Shown piece by piece: positions 8,414 to 18,100 of a DNA stretch of 64,000 nt (its first letter is position 1; every line of letters starts with the position of its first letter). The stretch spans positions 1,488,001 through 1,552,000 of the forward strand of contig NZ_AP025292.1 of the NCBI RefSeq assembly GCF_036492425.1. The letters are read 5' to 3'. The notes beneath the pieces were generated by a model. It was given only the letters and a program-made list of their open reading frames with translations, was not told the origin of the DNA and did not search any database. The stretch comes from Persicobacter psychrovividus. GTDB taxonomy: Bacteria > Bacteroidota > Bacteroidia > Cytophagales > Cyclobacteriaceae. Position numbers and translations under genes: made by a program.

Positions 8414-9457
8414 ATGAGTCAGAAATTACAGAAATTTTTAGTGATGCAAACTGCGTTCATTGGCGATGTTATCCTGGCAACCGCGGTGATCGAAAAAATA
8501 CATGCTGCTTTTCCCGAAGCGACCATAGACTTTTTACTGAGAAAGGGCAATGAAGGACTTTTGAAAGGTCACCCTTACCTTGGTAAGGTGTATGTTTTTG
8601 ATAAAAAAGGCGGGAAGTTCAAAGAGATGAAGCGCCTGATTGGTGAGGTGAGAAAGGAGCGATATGACAAGGTGATCAACCTTCAGCGGTTCTTTTCTTC
8701 TGGTTTTATCTGTGCGGCATCTGGAGCCAAAGAAACGATTGGCTATAAGAAAAATCCGATGTCATGGGCTTTCAGCAGTAAAAAAGACCATGTTTTTTCT
8801 GAAGTAGGCGACGAAAATATCCTTCATGAAGTGGGGCGTAATCAAGCCTTGATTGCCGACTTTACGGACCCTCAGGCCGTGCGACCCAAATTGTACCCAA
8901 CCGCGGAAAATTTTCAGAAAGTGGCCACCTACACTGCTGAGCCTTTTGTATGTATGGCTCCTACAAGCGTATGGTTTACCAAGCAATTTCCTGCAAGTCG
9001 GTGGGTGTCACTGATCGATGCATTGCCTGAATCGCTGAAAATTTATATTTTGGGAGCGCCAGCAGATAAGGCTGTTTGTCAGCAAATTATAGATCAGACT
9101 AAGCGAAAAAATGCGCTGAATTTGGCAGGAGAATTGAACTTGCTTGATTCCGCTGCTCTGATGTCAAAATCACAGCTTAATTATGTGAACGATTCCGCTC
9201 CTATGCATTTGGCATCTGCGGTGAATGCACCAACCGTCGCGATTTATTGCTCCACGGTTCCTGCTTTCGGCTATGGGCCCCTGGCAGAATTCAGCAAGGT
9301 GGTGGAGGTCAGAAAGCCGCTTGCTTGCCGTCCTTGTGGCATTCATGGACATCGGAATTGTCCTAAAAAGCATTTTGACTGTGGCCATAAAATAAATATG
9401 GATACCCTCGTAGACGCCTATACGGAGGCAGTGGCATTTCAGCAAAAAAATCGGTAG
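8414..9457 (+). CDS. Glycosyltransferase family 9 (heptosyltransferase-like)
   Basis: A 347-residue GT9 enzyme, the family that transfers heptose or similar sugars from ADP-sugar donors onto the lipopolysaccharide core at the inner face of the membrane. Typical features are the N-terminal TAFIGDVILATAVIEKI, NLQRFFSSG, and the donor-side SAPMHLASAVNAPTVAIYCSTVP. A Cys-rich end (CRPCGIHGHRNC) is common in this group. The start is set at ATG 8414; a GTG at 8408 would add two residues. It is followed after three bases by murI, so both envelope genes are probably cotranscribed. Confidence 0.9.
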   Translation: MSQKLQKFLVMQTAFIGDVILATAVIEKIHAAFPEATIDFLLRKGNEGLLKGHPYLGKVYVFDKKGGKFKEMKRLIGEVRKERYDKVINLQRFFSSGFICAASGAKETIGYKKNPMSWAFSSKKDHVFSEVGDENILHEVGRNQALIADFTDPQAVRPKLYPTAENFQKVATYTAEPFVCMAPTSVWFTKQFPASRWVSLIDALPESLKIYILGAPADKAVCQQIIDQTKRKNALNLAGELNLLDSAALMSKSQLNYVNDSAPMHLASAVNAPTVAIYCSTVPAFGYGPLAEFSKVVEVRKPLACRPCGIHGHRNCPKKHFDCGHKINMDTLVDAYTEAVAFQQKNR

Positions 9458-9460
9458 AAC

Positions 9461-10273
9461 ATGGAGGTGAAAAATCAGCCTATTGGCATATTTGATTCAG
9501 GTATTGGCGGGCTAACGGTGGCGAAAGCCATTCATGAAACGTTGCCTCAGGAGCGCTTGGTGTATTTTGGGGATATTGCACATTTGCCTTATGGGGATAA
9601 ATCTACGGCTGCTTTGCAGGCCTATGCCATCAAGATTTGCAACGTCTTGCTCAGCATGTCGTGCAAGATGATTCTGATTGCCTGTAATTCGGCATCAGCG
9701 GCGGCCTATGATTTGGTGAAGGAGTATGTGGGTTCCAAGGCTATTGTGCTCAATGTGATTGATCCTGTGGTTGATCATGTGGCAGAACACTTTCCTGAAC
9801 AGGCAGTGGGACTGATTGGAACGCGGCAGACGGTGAATTCCAATGTGTATTTAAAGCGTATTGATGCCAAAAACAAAGGGATTAAATTACAGTCTTTAGC
9901 GACTCCGTTGTTGGCCTCGATGATTGAGGAAGGTTTTTACAACAATAACATCAGTCAGTCAGTAATTGACAAATATCTTGCTGATGAAACGCTGCAAGAC
10001 ATTCGCGCCATTATTTTGGGTTGTACTCATTATCCACTGATAAAAAAGGAAGTGGCGCACTTTTACAAAAATGAGGTCGAGGTGATTGATTCTTCCTACA
10101 TTGTAGCCGATACGGTGAAGCAAAAACTTGCAGAGGCGAACCTGTTGCGTCAGCATAAAGCGGCCAACAGCAATACTTTTCTTGTTTCTGATTACACCAA
10201 GTCTTTTGAAGCAAGTTCATCCCTGTTTTTTGGGGAAAGTGTGAAATTACAAAAATACCCGCTTTGGGATTAA
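9461..10273 (+). CDS. murI: Glutamate racemase
   Basis: Makes D-glutamate for peptidoglycan. Landmarks are FDSGIGGLTV with catalytic Asp12 and Ser13, ACNSASA with Cys75, and GCTHYPL with Cys187; these two cysteines are the acid/base pair that abstracts the alpha proton on either face. At 270 residues it has the normal length. It begins three bases after the GT9 stop and ends ten bases before the deacetylase gene, making a three-gene run. Confidence 0.96.
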   Translation: MEVKNQPIGIFDSGIGGLTVAKAIHETLPQERLVYFGDIAHLPYGDKSTAALQAYAIKICNVLLSMSCKMILIACNSASAAAYDLVKEYVGSKAIVLNVIDPVVDHVAEHFPEQAVGLIGTRQTVNSNVYLKRIDAKNKGIKLQSLATPLLASMIEEGFYNNNISQSVIDKYLADETLQDIRAIILGCTHYPLIKKEVAHFYKNEVEVIDSSYIVADTVKQKLAEANLLRQHKAANSNTFLVSDYTKSFEASSSLFFGESVKLQKYPLWD

Positions 10274-10283
10274 TCGCTGTTGA

Positions 10284-11186
10284 ATGCTGAAAATTGCCTA
10301 CCATCCGACCTTTTGTTTGAACTTGCCCGAAGGCCACCGTTTTCCAATGGCGAAATATGAGTTGTTGCCTCAGCAATTACTTTATGAAGGTACGGTAAAT
10401 GTTGAGAATTTTTTTGAGCCCAGTATAGATGCCCGAAAATGGATTCTTCAAACACATGCTGAGGATTATGTGCACAGGCTGGAAAATGGGCAGTTGAGTA
10501 AGGCGGAAATTCGTCGATCTGGTTTTCCGTGGAGCCGTGAGATGGTTGACCGTGAATTTCTGCTCGCCGCAGGTACAATAGAGGCTACTCAGTTCGCCAT
10601 GCGGCAAGGTGTTGCGATGAATATTGCGGGCGGAACCCATCATGCTTATGCTGATAAAGGAGAAGGATTTTGCCTGCTGAATGATCAGGCGATTGCGGCG
10701 AATTACCTGCTGGATCAACATGCACTGAAAAAGATTCTGATTCTTGACCTCGATGTGCATCAGGGTAATGGAACGGCGGAAATATTTGCCAAGCAGGATC
10801 GGGTTTATACTTTTTCCATGCATGGCGCGAAAAATTATCCCATGAAGAAGGAAGCGTCTGACTGGGATATTGGCTGCCCCGATGGGATGAACGATGAAGA
10901 ATACCTGGCTGTATTGCAGGACGCCTTGGCGGTTTTGATGAAAGAAGTATCGCCTGAATTTATTTTCTTTCAGTCGGGGGTTGATGTGTTGGCTACCGAC
11001 AAACTTGGGCGACTTTCCCTAACGATTGAGGGCTGCAAAAGGCGCGATCAGCTGGTGATCGAGTGGGCTAAAAACAATAATGTTCCCATGACAATCTGCA
11101 TGGGCGGGGGGTATTCAGAGAAAATTGCCGACATCGTGAATGCCCATGCCAACACTTACCGTTTGGTTCAAAGTACTTATTTTTAG
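10284..11186 (+). CDS. Histone deacetylase-like (AcuC/HDAC superfamily) amidohydrolase
   Basis: A 300-residue member of the arginase/deacetylase fold. GGTHHAYADKGEGFCLLND holds the charge-relay pair H119/H120. DLDVHQGNGT supplies zinc ligands D157 and H159, and FQSGVDVLATDKLGRL the third Asp. All catalytic residues are present. In bacteria such enzymes remove acetyl groups from proteins, polyamines or other amines; the substrate here is unknown. It reads with murI and GT9. The next gene follows after 111 bases with no clear terminator. Confidence 0.92.
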   Translation: MLKIAYHPTFCLNLPEGHRFPMAKYELLPQQLLYEGTVNVENFFEPSIDARKWILQTHAEDYVHRLENGQLSKAEIRRSGFPWSREMVDREFLLAAGTIEATQFAMRQGVAMNIAGGTHHAYADKGEGFCLLNDQAIAANYLLDQHALKKILILDLDVHQGNGTAEIFAKQDRVYTFSMHGAKNYPMKKEASDWDIGCPDGMNDEEYLAVLQDALAVLMKEVSPEFIFFQSGVDVLATDKLGRLSLTIEGCKRRDQLVIEWAKNNNVPMTICMGGGYSEKIADIVNAHANTYRLVQSTYF

Positions 11187-11297
11187 TTTTTTTATCATAT
11201 ATATAGGCAAGTTTATTATTTTTTAGTGATTTGGCCAAAATGAGGTATCTTTTGAATAAATGTAGAAGTTTAAAAAATAGACACTAATACATATTTC

Positions 11298-12050
11298 ATG
11301 ATAGATCAGGAATCAAAAATTTTCCATCGCAGCATTCAATATACTTTTGGGTTTGTTGGTTTGCTGTGGCTGGTTAAAATTACAGAATATATGATGGGCT
11401 TGGATTTGGGCTTTCTCGGAATTCTTCCAAGAACCCTCAATGGCTCTGTTGGCGTAATTACCTCGCCCTTGGTTCATGGCGGCTTCATGCACCTTATTTC
11501 CAACACATTTCCTTTGCTGGTTTTAGGGATCGGTTTGTTTTATTTTTATGAGCGAATCGCATTGCAGGTATTTACTTGGATTTATTTTGTTACAGGATTT
11601 TGGGTTTGGATTGTCGCAAGAAGCGCCTATCACATTGGCGCAAGTGGGGTAGTGTATGGTTTGGTGGCCTTTTTGTTTTTTAGTGGGCTGCTGCGGAAAG
11701 ATTCTAAATCGGTGGCCATTTCTTTGTCAGTCTTTTTCCTCTATGGTGGTATGCTTTATGGCGTCCTGCCAACCGATCCATCTGTGTCGTGGGAAAGTCA
11801 TTTGTTGGGTTCATTTGCGGGCATTGTAGCGGCCATTCATTATCGAAATGTGCCTGTTAGAAATCTTCAGCCTGCCCATTCGCTTCAGGTGGTAAATCAT
11901 GAGCAACCTGCTCCCAAAGATATTTTTGAAACGAAGCAAGTGCCTTTTTTCTATTCCTCCTCCAAGCAATTAAGTTATAATTATAAATTCAAACCAAAAG
12001 GGAAGCCGCAACCACCGACAGAAAAGAATCAGCGGCCTAAAGATTTATAA
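11298..12050 (+). CDS. Rhomboid-family intramembrane serine protease
   Basis: A 250-residue protein with about six membrane helices between residues 15 and 185. The catalytic serine is S116 in HIGASGVVYG and the catalytic histidine H168 in SHLLGSFAG. The H60/H65/N69 cluster (LVHGGFMHLISN) forms the usual oxyanion-side motif. Residues 190-250 form a soluble proline- and lysine-rich tail with no domain I recognise. Substrates are unknown. A second rhomboid gene lies at 51421. Confidence 0.92.
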   Translation: MIDQESKIFHRSIQYTFGFVGLLWLVKITEYMMGLDLGFLGILPRTLNGSVGVITSPLVHGGFMHLISNTFPLLVLGIGLFYFYERIALQVFTWIYFVTGFWVWIVARSAYHIGASGVVYGLVAFLFFSGLLRKDSKSVAISLSVFFLYGGMLYGVLPTDPSVSWESHLLGSFAGIVAAIHYRNVPVRNLQPAHSLQVVNHEQPAPKDIFETKQVPFFYSSSKQLSYNYKFKPKGKPQPPTEKNQRPKDL

Positions 12051-12149
12051 ATTCCCGACGTAATTTATACGTCAGTTATGTCTATTTTTTGTATTATTGT
12101 ACCGCTGTGGAGCTTTGTTCCACCTTTTTTTAATATTAATTTATAGACT

Positions 12150-12752
12150 GTGAAAAATTTTAAGTTGGCGATAAACGCACTGATGGTGGGTGCTGCTTTT
12201 ACTTTGTACTCTTGTAATGAGCCTAATACAACGGCAACAACGCCTACAACTGTTTCTTCGGCTAATGTTCAGGCTGCTGCAGGTGCAGGTTTACGTGTAG
12301 CTTATGTGAATACTGATACGCTGCTCAACAATTACAGCTTTTTTAAAGAAAAGCAGGAGGTAATGGCCAAGAAAACTGAAAAATACCAAAAGGAATTTCA
12401 GAACAGAGCACAGGGACTTCAGGCTGAGTTTAAATCGTATGAGAATACAAGAGGTTCGTTGACGATCAATCAGGCACGTTCTAAAGAGGAAGAATTGATG
12501 CGTAAGCGCGAAAATTTGGCGCAATATGAGCAGTCTTTGAACCAGTCATTGGCAGTGGAACGCAATAAAATGTTGGGCGAATTGGATTCTGTAGTTACTA
12601 ATTACATGCAAAACTACGGATCAACCAATAGCTACGATTTGGTATTGACTTACACAAAAGGGTCAGGTGTTTTATATGCCAATCCAAAAATGGACATCAC
12701 CAATCAAGTATTGGAAGGCTTGAATGCTGAATTTAAGAGCAAGAAAAAATAA
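12150..12752 (+). CDS. OmpH/Skp-like periplasmic chaperone, lipoprotein form
   Basis: A 200-residue protein starting with GTG. The signal ends in a lipobox (TLYSC, Cys22), followed by a Thr/Ala-rich spacer and an OmpH domain: RVAYVNTDTLLNNY, a long charged coiled coil of about residues 65-135, and a small beta end (YDLVLTYTKGSGVLYANPKM). Skp/OmpH trimers hold unfolded outer-membrane proteins; here the lipid anchor would tether the chaperone. Anchored variants are common in Bacteroidota. It is monocistronic with a strong terminator. Confidence 0.9.
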   Translation: MKNFKLAINALMVGAAFTLYSCNEPNTTATTPTTVSSANVQAAAGAGLRVAYVNTDTLLNNYSFFKEKQEVMAKKTEKYQKEFQNRAQGLQAEFKSYENTRGSLTINQARSKEEELMRKRENLAQYEQSLNQSLAVERNKMLGELDSVVTNYMQNYGSTNSYDLVLTYTKGSGVLYANPKMDITNQVLEGLNAEFKSKKK

Positions 12753-12770
12753 TCGTCATTAAACTGATGG

Positions 12771-12804
12771 AAAAAAGCACTACAATTATGTAGTGCTTTT
12801 TTTT
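12771..12804 (+). terminator. Terminator of the OmpH-like gene
   Basis: aaaaaagcactac pairs with gtagtgctttttt around a short loop, with a T run. Confidence 0.9.
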
Positions 12805-13024
12805 GGTCAAATTCTTTGATTCAATTATACATTTTGAAATTTAATCCGGTGATATTCAGTTGTTTTTGCACTTTTCTGTTTTTTTTCGTTAGCTTGGATA
12901 TATCAGTTAGTTTATCATTGTAAATTCTGAAATAGCACATTGTGAGGATTTTATGCTCCGAATCAATTCTCTGAAGAGGCTTGGCGTAATCCTTGTAACA
13001 TAGTTACTGACTAATATTTGGACT

Positions 13025-13684
13025 ATGAAAACGATTCTCTTCTTCTTTTTTATTTTAAGTATTTTAGGCTTTGATGCTGCAATTGCTACTGCAGAGACCA
13101 AAAAAGGTAATGATGGCAGAAAAAAGAACATCATTGATGGCTTCACAAACAAGATTGTTCCCATGGAACTATTGGAAGTAGTGAAAGAGGTGTTGCCACA
13201 ATATCCTGAGTTGGCCAATGTGCCGATTGAGTTCAGAATCACAAAGTTGAAATCTATTTCAATGTGTGCGCAACCGAAGGCGGATATGCTGTATAGAAGC
13301 GCCGCCAAGAGGGCTTATGTAATTAAAGTAAGTGACAATCAGGAGGAGTGTAATGGGATGGTCGTTATGAATGCGCCACGTGAGGTGTTAGTGGGGCTTA
13401 TTGCACATGAACTTGGCCATATTATGGATTACCGTGAGCGTAATAAGCTGCAGATGGCGCAATTTGGTTTGGGCTACCTGTTTTCAAAGAATTATATGCG
13501 AAAGGCAGAGTATGTAGCGGACAGTTTTGCCGTTTCCAAAGGGTACGCATCGCACGTTTCAGCGATAAAAAATTACGTGATCAATTCTTCAATTTTTCCT
13601 GAAACTTATCGTAATCGTTTGAAGAATTTTTATCCTTCACCACAGCAAATCCTGAATATTCAGCAATCTTGTGTGGTGAAGTAA
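13025..13684 (+). CDS. Exported zinc metallopeptidase (HExxH, gluzincin-like)
   Basis: A 219-residue protein with a signal peptide (about residues 1-22). LIAHELGHIMDY carries the zinc motif H128-E129-x-x-H132, and AEYVADSFAVSKG at 161-173 looks like the downstream helix that supplies the third ligand (E162) and an Asp, as in M48-type gluzincins. No membrane helices follow, so it is smaller and simpler than HtpX or Ste24. The substrate is unknown. An AATATTTG box close to the ATG suggests its own promoter with a very short leader. Confidence 0.8.
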   Translation: MKTILFFFFILSILGFDAAIATAETKKGNDGRKKNIIDGFTNKIVPMELLEVVKEVLPQYPELANVPIEFRITKLKSISMCAQPKADMLYRSAAKRAYVIKVSDNQEECNGMVVMNAPREVLVGLIAHELGHIMDYRERNKLQMAQFGLGYLFSKNYMRKAEYVADSFAVSKGYASHVSAIKNYVINSSIFPETYRNRLKNFYPSPQQILNIQQSCVVK

Positions 13685-13695
13685 AAAGTTATATG

Positions 13696-14148
13696 CTATT
13701 GTGCGTGATTCCATTTTTCAAATCGCTTGTCTAAAATATCACTGATTTTCTGATAATTTTTCCAGCTGTCTTTTACATGGTAAATTGATGGCAGACCATT
13801 GGCAAGGGTGAGTTCATAGTCTTTCAGGTATTCACCACTGCAATAATAATGGTGCGCGAAATTGTTGCCTTTTTCATTGATCAGTGAGTGGGTCAGGGCT
13901 CCGCCCCAAATTTCACTCAGGATCATCGGACTTAAGTCTCTGAGTTTGAATCTGAAAATTTCCGTTTCCGCTTCTTCTTCAAAGTATTCAGAGGTAAGCT
14001 CACTATCAATAAGCCACCCCAAAAACATTCCAATGTGGAGATAGGCATTCTCTATTGGCAGGCTTTCTGGAAACTTATTCAAGAAGTGAAGCTTCGCGTG
14101 GTCAATGCAAACTCCAATTTTTAGGTCAATATTTTCGTTGGGCATCAC
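13696..14148 (-). CDS. Hypothetical protein, possibly DUF7832-like
   Basis: A 150-residue soluble protein. The stretch ENAYLHIGMFLGWLIDSEL at 38-56 resembles a set of small uncharacterised proteins found near polymorphic toxins and in scattered genomes. I cannot name the family with certainty. There is no signal peptide. The start could also be the second Met, one codon later. It converges on the metallopeptidase gene with only 11 bases between stops. Confidence 0.65.
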   Translation of the reverse strand: MMPNENIDLKIGVCIDHAKLHFLNKFPESLPIENAYLHIGMFLGWLIDSELTSEYFEEEAETEIFRFKLRDLSPMILSEIWGGALTHSLINEKGNNFAHHYYCSGEYLKDYELTLANGLPSIYHVKDSWKNYQKISDILDKRFEKWNHAQ

Positions 14149-14275
14149 AAGATGAAATTTAATTCAAGTCCTATTACGAATAAAGTAATAGGTGATATCG
14201 AATATGTAAGGTTGAGTTTCAACTAATACAGTTATTAACTGATCAGTAGAATTAAAAATATACGTAAAAATTCGG

Positions 14276-15514
14276 TCAAATTTGATGAAAAAACAAATAA
14301 GATATCACGATTGCTGATATAATTCCTATAAAATCAGCAATTAATCCACAGGTGATCGCATATCGGGTTTTTCTGATATTTACAGCCCCAAAGTAAAGGG
14401 CGATGACGTACAGGGTGGTTTCTGTAGAGCCCTGCATTACAGAGGTCAGGCGGCCAACAAAGGAATCGGCTCCGTAGTGCTCCATCGCCTCAACCATCAA
14501 GCCTCTTGCACCAGAACCGCTGAGTGGTTTCATTAAGGCAGTAGGCAAGGCGGGCAGGAAGTCTGCATTTACACCAAGGTAGTTTAGCGCATGGGTGAGT
14601 TGATTAATGAAAAAATCCATTGCTCCGCTTGCGCGGAAAGCACCAATGGCCACCAACATGGCAATCAAATATGGAATGATTGTAATGGCGATATCAAAAG
14701 ATTCTTTCGCACCTTCAATAAATGCCTCGTATACATTTACCTTCTTAAAAAAACCATAAATGATAAATGTGAATATGATGGAAAGGATAATGGCGTTGGA
14801 AGCCACCTTGCTAATCATGGTGAGTTTTTCAGGGCTGAGGGTAGAAAAGTAGAAGAGCAGTGAAATGATAAAGAGTACCAGGCCACCAAGGTAAGATAGA
14901 ATCACTTTGTCAAAAAGATTGATTTTTTGATAGATGGAAACGGCGATGAGTCCGCCCAGTGTAGACATGAAGGTCGTCAGTAAAATAGGAATAAAAACAT
15001 CCGCAGGATTGGCCGCTCCCATTTGCATTCTGTAGGCCAAAATACTGACAGGTAGAATGGTAAGGCCAGAAGTGTTGAGCACCAAAAACATGATCTGTGC
15101 ATTGGAGGCCGTGTCCTTATTCGGGTTTAGCTCCTGCATCCCTTCCATCGCTTTAAGGCCAAGTGGAGTCGCGGCGTTGTCGAGCCCGAGCATATTGGCT
15201 GAAAAGTTCAGAAGGATTGGCGTCAGGACTGGATGGTCTTTGGGGATTTCTGGAAATAAACGCTGAAAGAAAGGACCTGCCAGCTTATTGATGATTTTAA
15301 TTAAACCTGCTTTTTCCCCAATTTTCATGAGCCCGAGCCAGAAAGCCATAATACCTGTCAGCATCAGGGAGATTTCAAAACCCGTTTTCGACATTTCAAA
15401 AATTTTGTCTACTACTGCTGAAAATAGCGTGTAGTCACCAAAAAATAGGGCTTGCAGAACAGTGAAAATAAAGGCGATTGCAAATAGCGCAATCCAAATA
15501 TAGTTAAGTATCAT
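14276..15514 (-). CDS. Nucleoside-recognition (Gate) domain membrane protein, SpmA-SpmB fusion
   Basis: A 412-residue integral membrane protein starting at MILNYIWIAL; an upstream start would add ten residues of poor fit. The first half follows SpmA (GIMAFWLGLMKIGEKAGLI; NFSANMLGLDNAATPLGLKA) and the second SpmB (ESFDIAITIIPYLIAMLVAI; LMKPLSGSGARGLMVEAMEH). Such fusions are widespread in non-sporulating Bacteroidota, so a sporulation role is not implied. Transport or gating of a small molecule is the family guess. It stands alone on the minus strand. Confidence 0.88.
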   Translation of the reverse strand: MILNYIWIALFAIAFIFTVLQALFFGDYTLFSAVVDKIFEMSKTGFEISLMLTGIMAFWLGLMKIGEKAGLIKIINKLAGPFFQRLFPEIPKDHPVLTPILLNFSANMLGLDNAATPLGLKAMEGMQELNPNKDTASNAQIMFLVLNTSGLTILPVSILAYRMQMGAANPADVFIPILLTTFMSTLGGLIAVSIYQKINLFDKVILSYLGGLVLFIISLLFYFSTLSPEKLTMISKVASNAIILSIIFTFIIYGFFKKVNVYEAFIEGAKESFDIAITIIPYLIAMLVAIGAFRASGAMDFFINQLTHALNYLGVNADFLPALPTALMKPLSGSGARGLMVEAMEHYGADSFVGRLTSVMQGSTETTLYVIALYFGAVNIRKTRYAITCGLIADFIGIISAIVISYLFFHQI

Positions 15515-15613
15515 AATTCGGAGAAAAAAATAATCTGAATACAAAGATATTTGATCTGTTGTTTCTTTTAGCCTTTATGGGAAATGTTTTTCTTTGTGAG
15601 GAATAATAATACT

Positions 15614-16126
15614 ATGAAAAAAATCACTTTCGCAATAATTCTTGGCCTTGCCTCGCTGATGGCCTGTGGGGAACTGGACACCCCTCAATTCAACTCTGAT
15701 CAGGTAACGCAAATTTTAACGGGTGGCGGGAAGAAATCCTGGTTACCAGTACAGTTAAAAGTAAATGGGGAGGTCAGTGACGTAAAGGCCTGTGACTATG
15801 GCGAAATTTTCGTGCTGAATGAGCAATATGCGGAAATTGACAGCCTGTTTAATGTGCAACTCACGCAACCGCTTGGCTATTGGATTCGGACAAAAGTATC
15901 CTGCCCAACACAGGACGAAGATACTTTGCTCATTCCTGATGGAATTTGGAATATCAATCACCGAGATGATGATCAGCAATTTGTAACTGACATTAATGTG
16001 GTTGGAATTGACTCTACAATGAATACGCTGTACAATTTGAAAAGTATTTCTCCGAGCCGTTTTGAGGTGAATTACACGGATCAATCGGATAATAATTTTG
16101 ACTGGACCTTTGTAAAGAGCGAGTAA
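15614..16126 (+). CDS. Hypothetical lipoprotein
   Basis: A 170-residue protein starting at MKKITFAII, chosen because it begins the signal peptide; an in-frame start 30 bases earlier is less likely. The lipobox is SLMAC (Cys18 after the chosen Met). The mature part resembles beta-sandwich lipocalin-like lipoproteins of Bacteroidota: GGGKKSWLPVQLKVNGE early, and DNNFDWTFVKSE at the end. No function is assigned. It ends at a strong terminator. Confidence 0.75.
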   Translation: MKKITFAIILGLASLMACGELDTPQFNSDQVTQILTGGGKKSWLPVQLKVNGEVSDVKACDYGEIFVLNEQYAEIDSLFNVQLTQPLGYWIRTKVSCPTQDEDTLLIPDGIWNINHRDDDQQFVTDINVVGIDSTMNTLYNLKSISPSRFEVNYTDQSDNNFDWTFVKSE

Positions 16127-16155
16127 GATAGGAGCGGAAAAACTGCAAAAATTTT

Positions 16156-16197
16156 AATGTCCAACTGAAGATTGCTTCGGTTGGACATTTTTTTTGG
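16156..16197 (+). terminator. Terminator of the lipoprotein gene
   Basis: A ten-base stem, aatgtccaac / gttggacatt, then eight T. Confidence 0.9.
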
Positions 16198-16292
16198 ACT
16201 TTAGAAAGAAATCGGAGGGGCTTTAGGTGTGATTTTAGTTATAAAATACGTAATTTCTATTAACCTACTAACAACAAGACCCAAACTAAACC

Positions 16293-17963
16293 ATGGAAAA
16301 TCAGCATGAAGCCTTTTTTTGGCAGAAAAATTACCCCGAAGGAGTTCCCTTTGATATTGACCCTGGAAAGTATGAATCTTTAGTCGACCTATTTGAGGAA
16401 ACGGTCGAACAGCATAACAGCAAAGTTGCTTTTGATAATTTTGACAAGGAATTGACTTATGCTGAATTGGAACTGTATTCCCGTTATTTTGGGGCTTACC
16501 TTCAGCAGGAATTAGGTTTGAAAAAAGGCGATGCAATTGCCATTCAAATTCCAAACCTTCTACAGTATCCTATTGCACTTTGGGGGGCATTGCGTGCTGG
16601 CCTGGTGGTGGTAAATACCAATCCACTGTATACTCCTCGGGAAATGGAGCATCAATTTAAAGATGCAGGGGTGAAGGCGATTTTGATTTACGAAAATTTT
16701 GCCTACAATTTACAGACGATCGTTCGCAATACCGATATTGAAACCGTGATTGTAACTGGAACGGGCGATATGTTGGGGACACTAAAAGGCTTTATTGTCA
16801 ATTTAGTGGTGCGGCATGTCAAAAAGATGGTACCTAAATATCACCTTCCTGATGCGGTCTCATTCAAGGAAGTGCTTGATATTGGTAAAAAGAAAACACT
16901 GAATACAATTAAGCCTGCGGCTGAGGATATTGCCTTTTTACAATACACTGGCGGAACCACGGGCTTGTCAAAGGGGGCGATGCTGACCCACCGAAATATT
17001 ATTGCCGCACTCGAAGGGAGCACCGCATGGGTTAAGCCCGTTCTGCCTGCAAGTGGTGCAATTATCGTTACGGCTTTGCCGATGTATCATATTTTTGCAT
17101 TGACGGCCAACTGCCTTTTGATTTTTAAGCTTGGCGGTAAAAATATTCTGATTACCAACCCGCGAGATCTTCCCGCTTTTATTAAAACGATCAGTAAGCA
17201 CCGTTTCAATATGATTTCAGGGGTAAACACCCTCTTTAATGCGATGCTGAACCATCCTGATTTTGGAATGATTAATTTCGATGAATTAAAAGTGACACTT
17301 GGTGGTGGTATGGCGGTTCAGGATGCCGTAGCACAAAAATGGGAAGAAGCCACAGGATGTCCATTGGCGGAGGCTTATGGCATGACGGAAACTTCTCCAG
17401 GAATCACCATTAACCCTTTGGACGGTAACCATCGAATGAGTTCTATTGGCTTGCCGTTTCCATCAACTGAGGTGAAAATTATGAGTGATGAGGGCGTTGA
17501 GGTGCCCCATGGTGAACATGGTGAGCTTTGGGTTCGTGGGCCTCAGGTGATGAAGGGGTATTGGAAAAATGAAGCGGCGACGAATGAAATGTTTGACGGA
17601 GAGTGGTTGAAAACTGGCGATATTGCGACGGTGGATGATGATGGCTTTTTTAAGATTGTGGACCGTAAAAAGGAAATGATTTTGGTGTCTGGCTTTAATG
17701 TTTTTCCCAATGAAATTGAAAATGTGATCGCCATGCACCCGAAGGTATTGGAAGTCGGGGCGATAGGTATTCCCGACGAGCGGAGCGGGGAAAAGGTGAA
17801 GGTTTTTGTGGTGAAGAAAGACGACTCCCTCACCGCGGATGAAGTTATTGAATTTTGTAAAGCCCAGCTTACCGCTTACAAGGTTCCAAAAGAGGTCGCT
17901 TTTAAAGCTGAGCTGCCCAAAACGAATGTCGGAAAAATCCTCAGACGAAAATTGAAAGAATAA
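16293..17963 (+). CDS. fadD: Long-chain fatty acid-CoA ligase
   Basis: A 556-residue adenylate-forming enzyme that activates fatty acids to acyl-CoA through an acyl-AMP. The P-loop-like motif YTGGTTGLSKGAML, AYGMTETSPG, GDIATVDDDGFFKIVDRKKE, and the C-terminal catalytic Lys motif PKTNVGKILRRKL are all present. The length and the motif set match FadD of proteobacteria better than the second ligase of this window at 54961. It is a single gene bounded by terminators. Confidence 0.92.
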   Translation: MENQHEAFFWQKNYPEGVPFDIDPGKYESLVDLFEETVEQHNSKVAFDNFDKELTYAELELYSRYFGAYLQQELGLKKGDAIAIQIPNLLQYPIALWGALRAGLVVVNTNPLYTPREMEHQFKDAGVKAILIYENFAYNLQTIVRNTDIETVIVTGTGDMLGTLKGFIVNLVVRHVKKMVPKYHLPDAVSFKEVLDIGKKKTLNTIKPAAEDIAFLQYTGGTTGLSKGAMLTHRNIIAALEGSTAWVKPVLPASGAIIVTALPMYHIFALTANCLLIFKLGGKNILITNPRDLPAFIKTISKHRFNMISGVNTLFNAMLNHPDFGMINFDELKVTLGGGMAVQDAVAQKWEEATGCPLAEAYGMTETSPGITINPLDGNHRMSSIGLPFPSTEVKIMSDEGVEVPHGEHGELWVRGPQVMKGYWKNEAATNEMFDGEWLKTGDIATVDDDGFFKIVDRKKEMILVSGFNVFPNEIENVIAMHPKVLEVGAIGIPDERSGEKVKVFVVKKDDSLTADEVIEFCKAQLTAYKVPKEVAFKAELPKTNVGKILRRKLKE

Positions 17964-17986
17964 TTATCATTATAGAAATACTGACG

Positions 17987-18016
17987 AGCACAAACATTTT
18001 GTTTGTGCTTTTTTTA
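17987..18016 (+). terminator. Terminator of the fadD-like gene
   Basis: agcacaaac pairs with gtttgtgct around a five-base loop, followed by seven T. Confidence 0.9.
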
Positions 18017-18100
18017 TGCCATTTTCTTCTTTGAGGGTGATATCTTCTCTAATTCTACTTAATTTTGTGGTTTGATTTACTATTAGCGATAACAAATAGA

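Noticed and set aside
14276-15514. SpmA-SpmB homology as evidence of sporulation
   Set aside because: No other sporulation gene is present, and the fused form is widespread in non-sporulating Bacteroidota.
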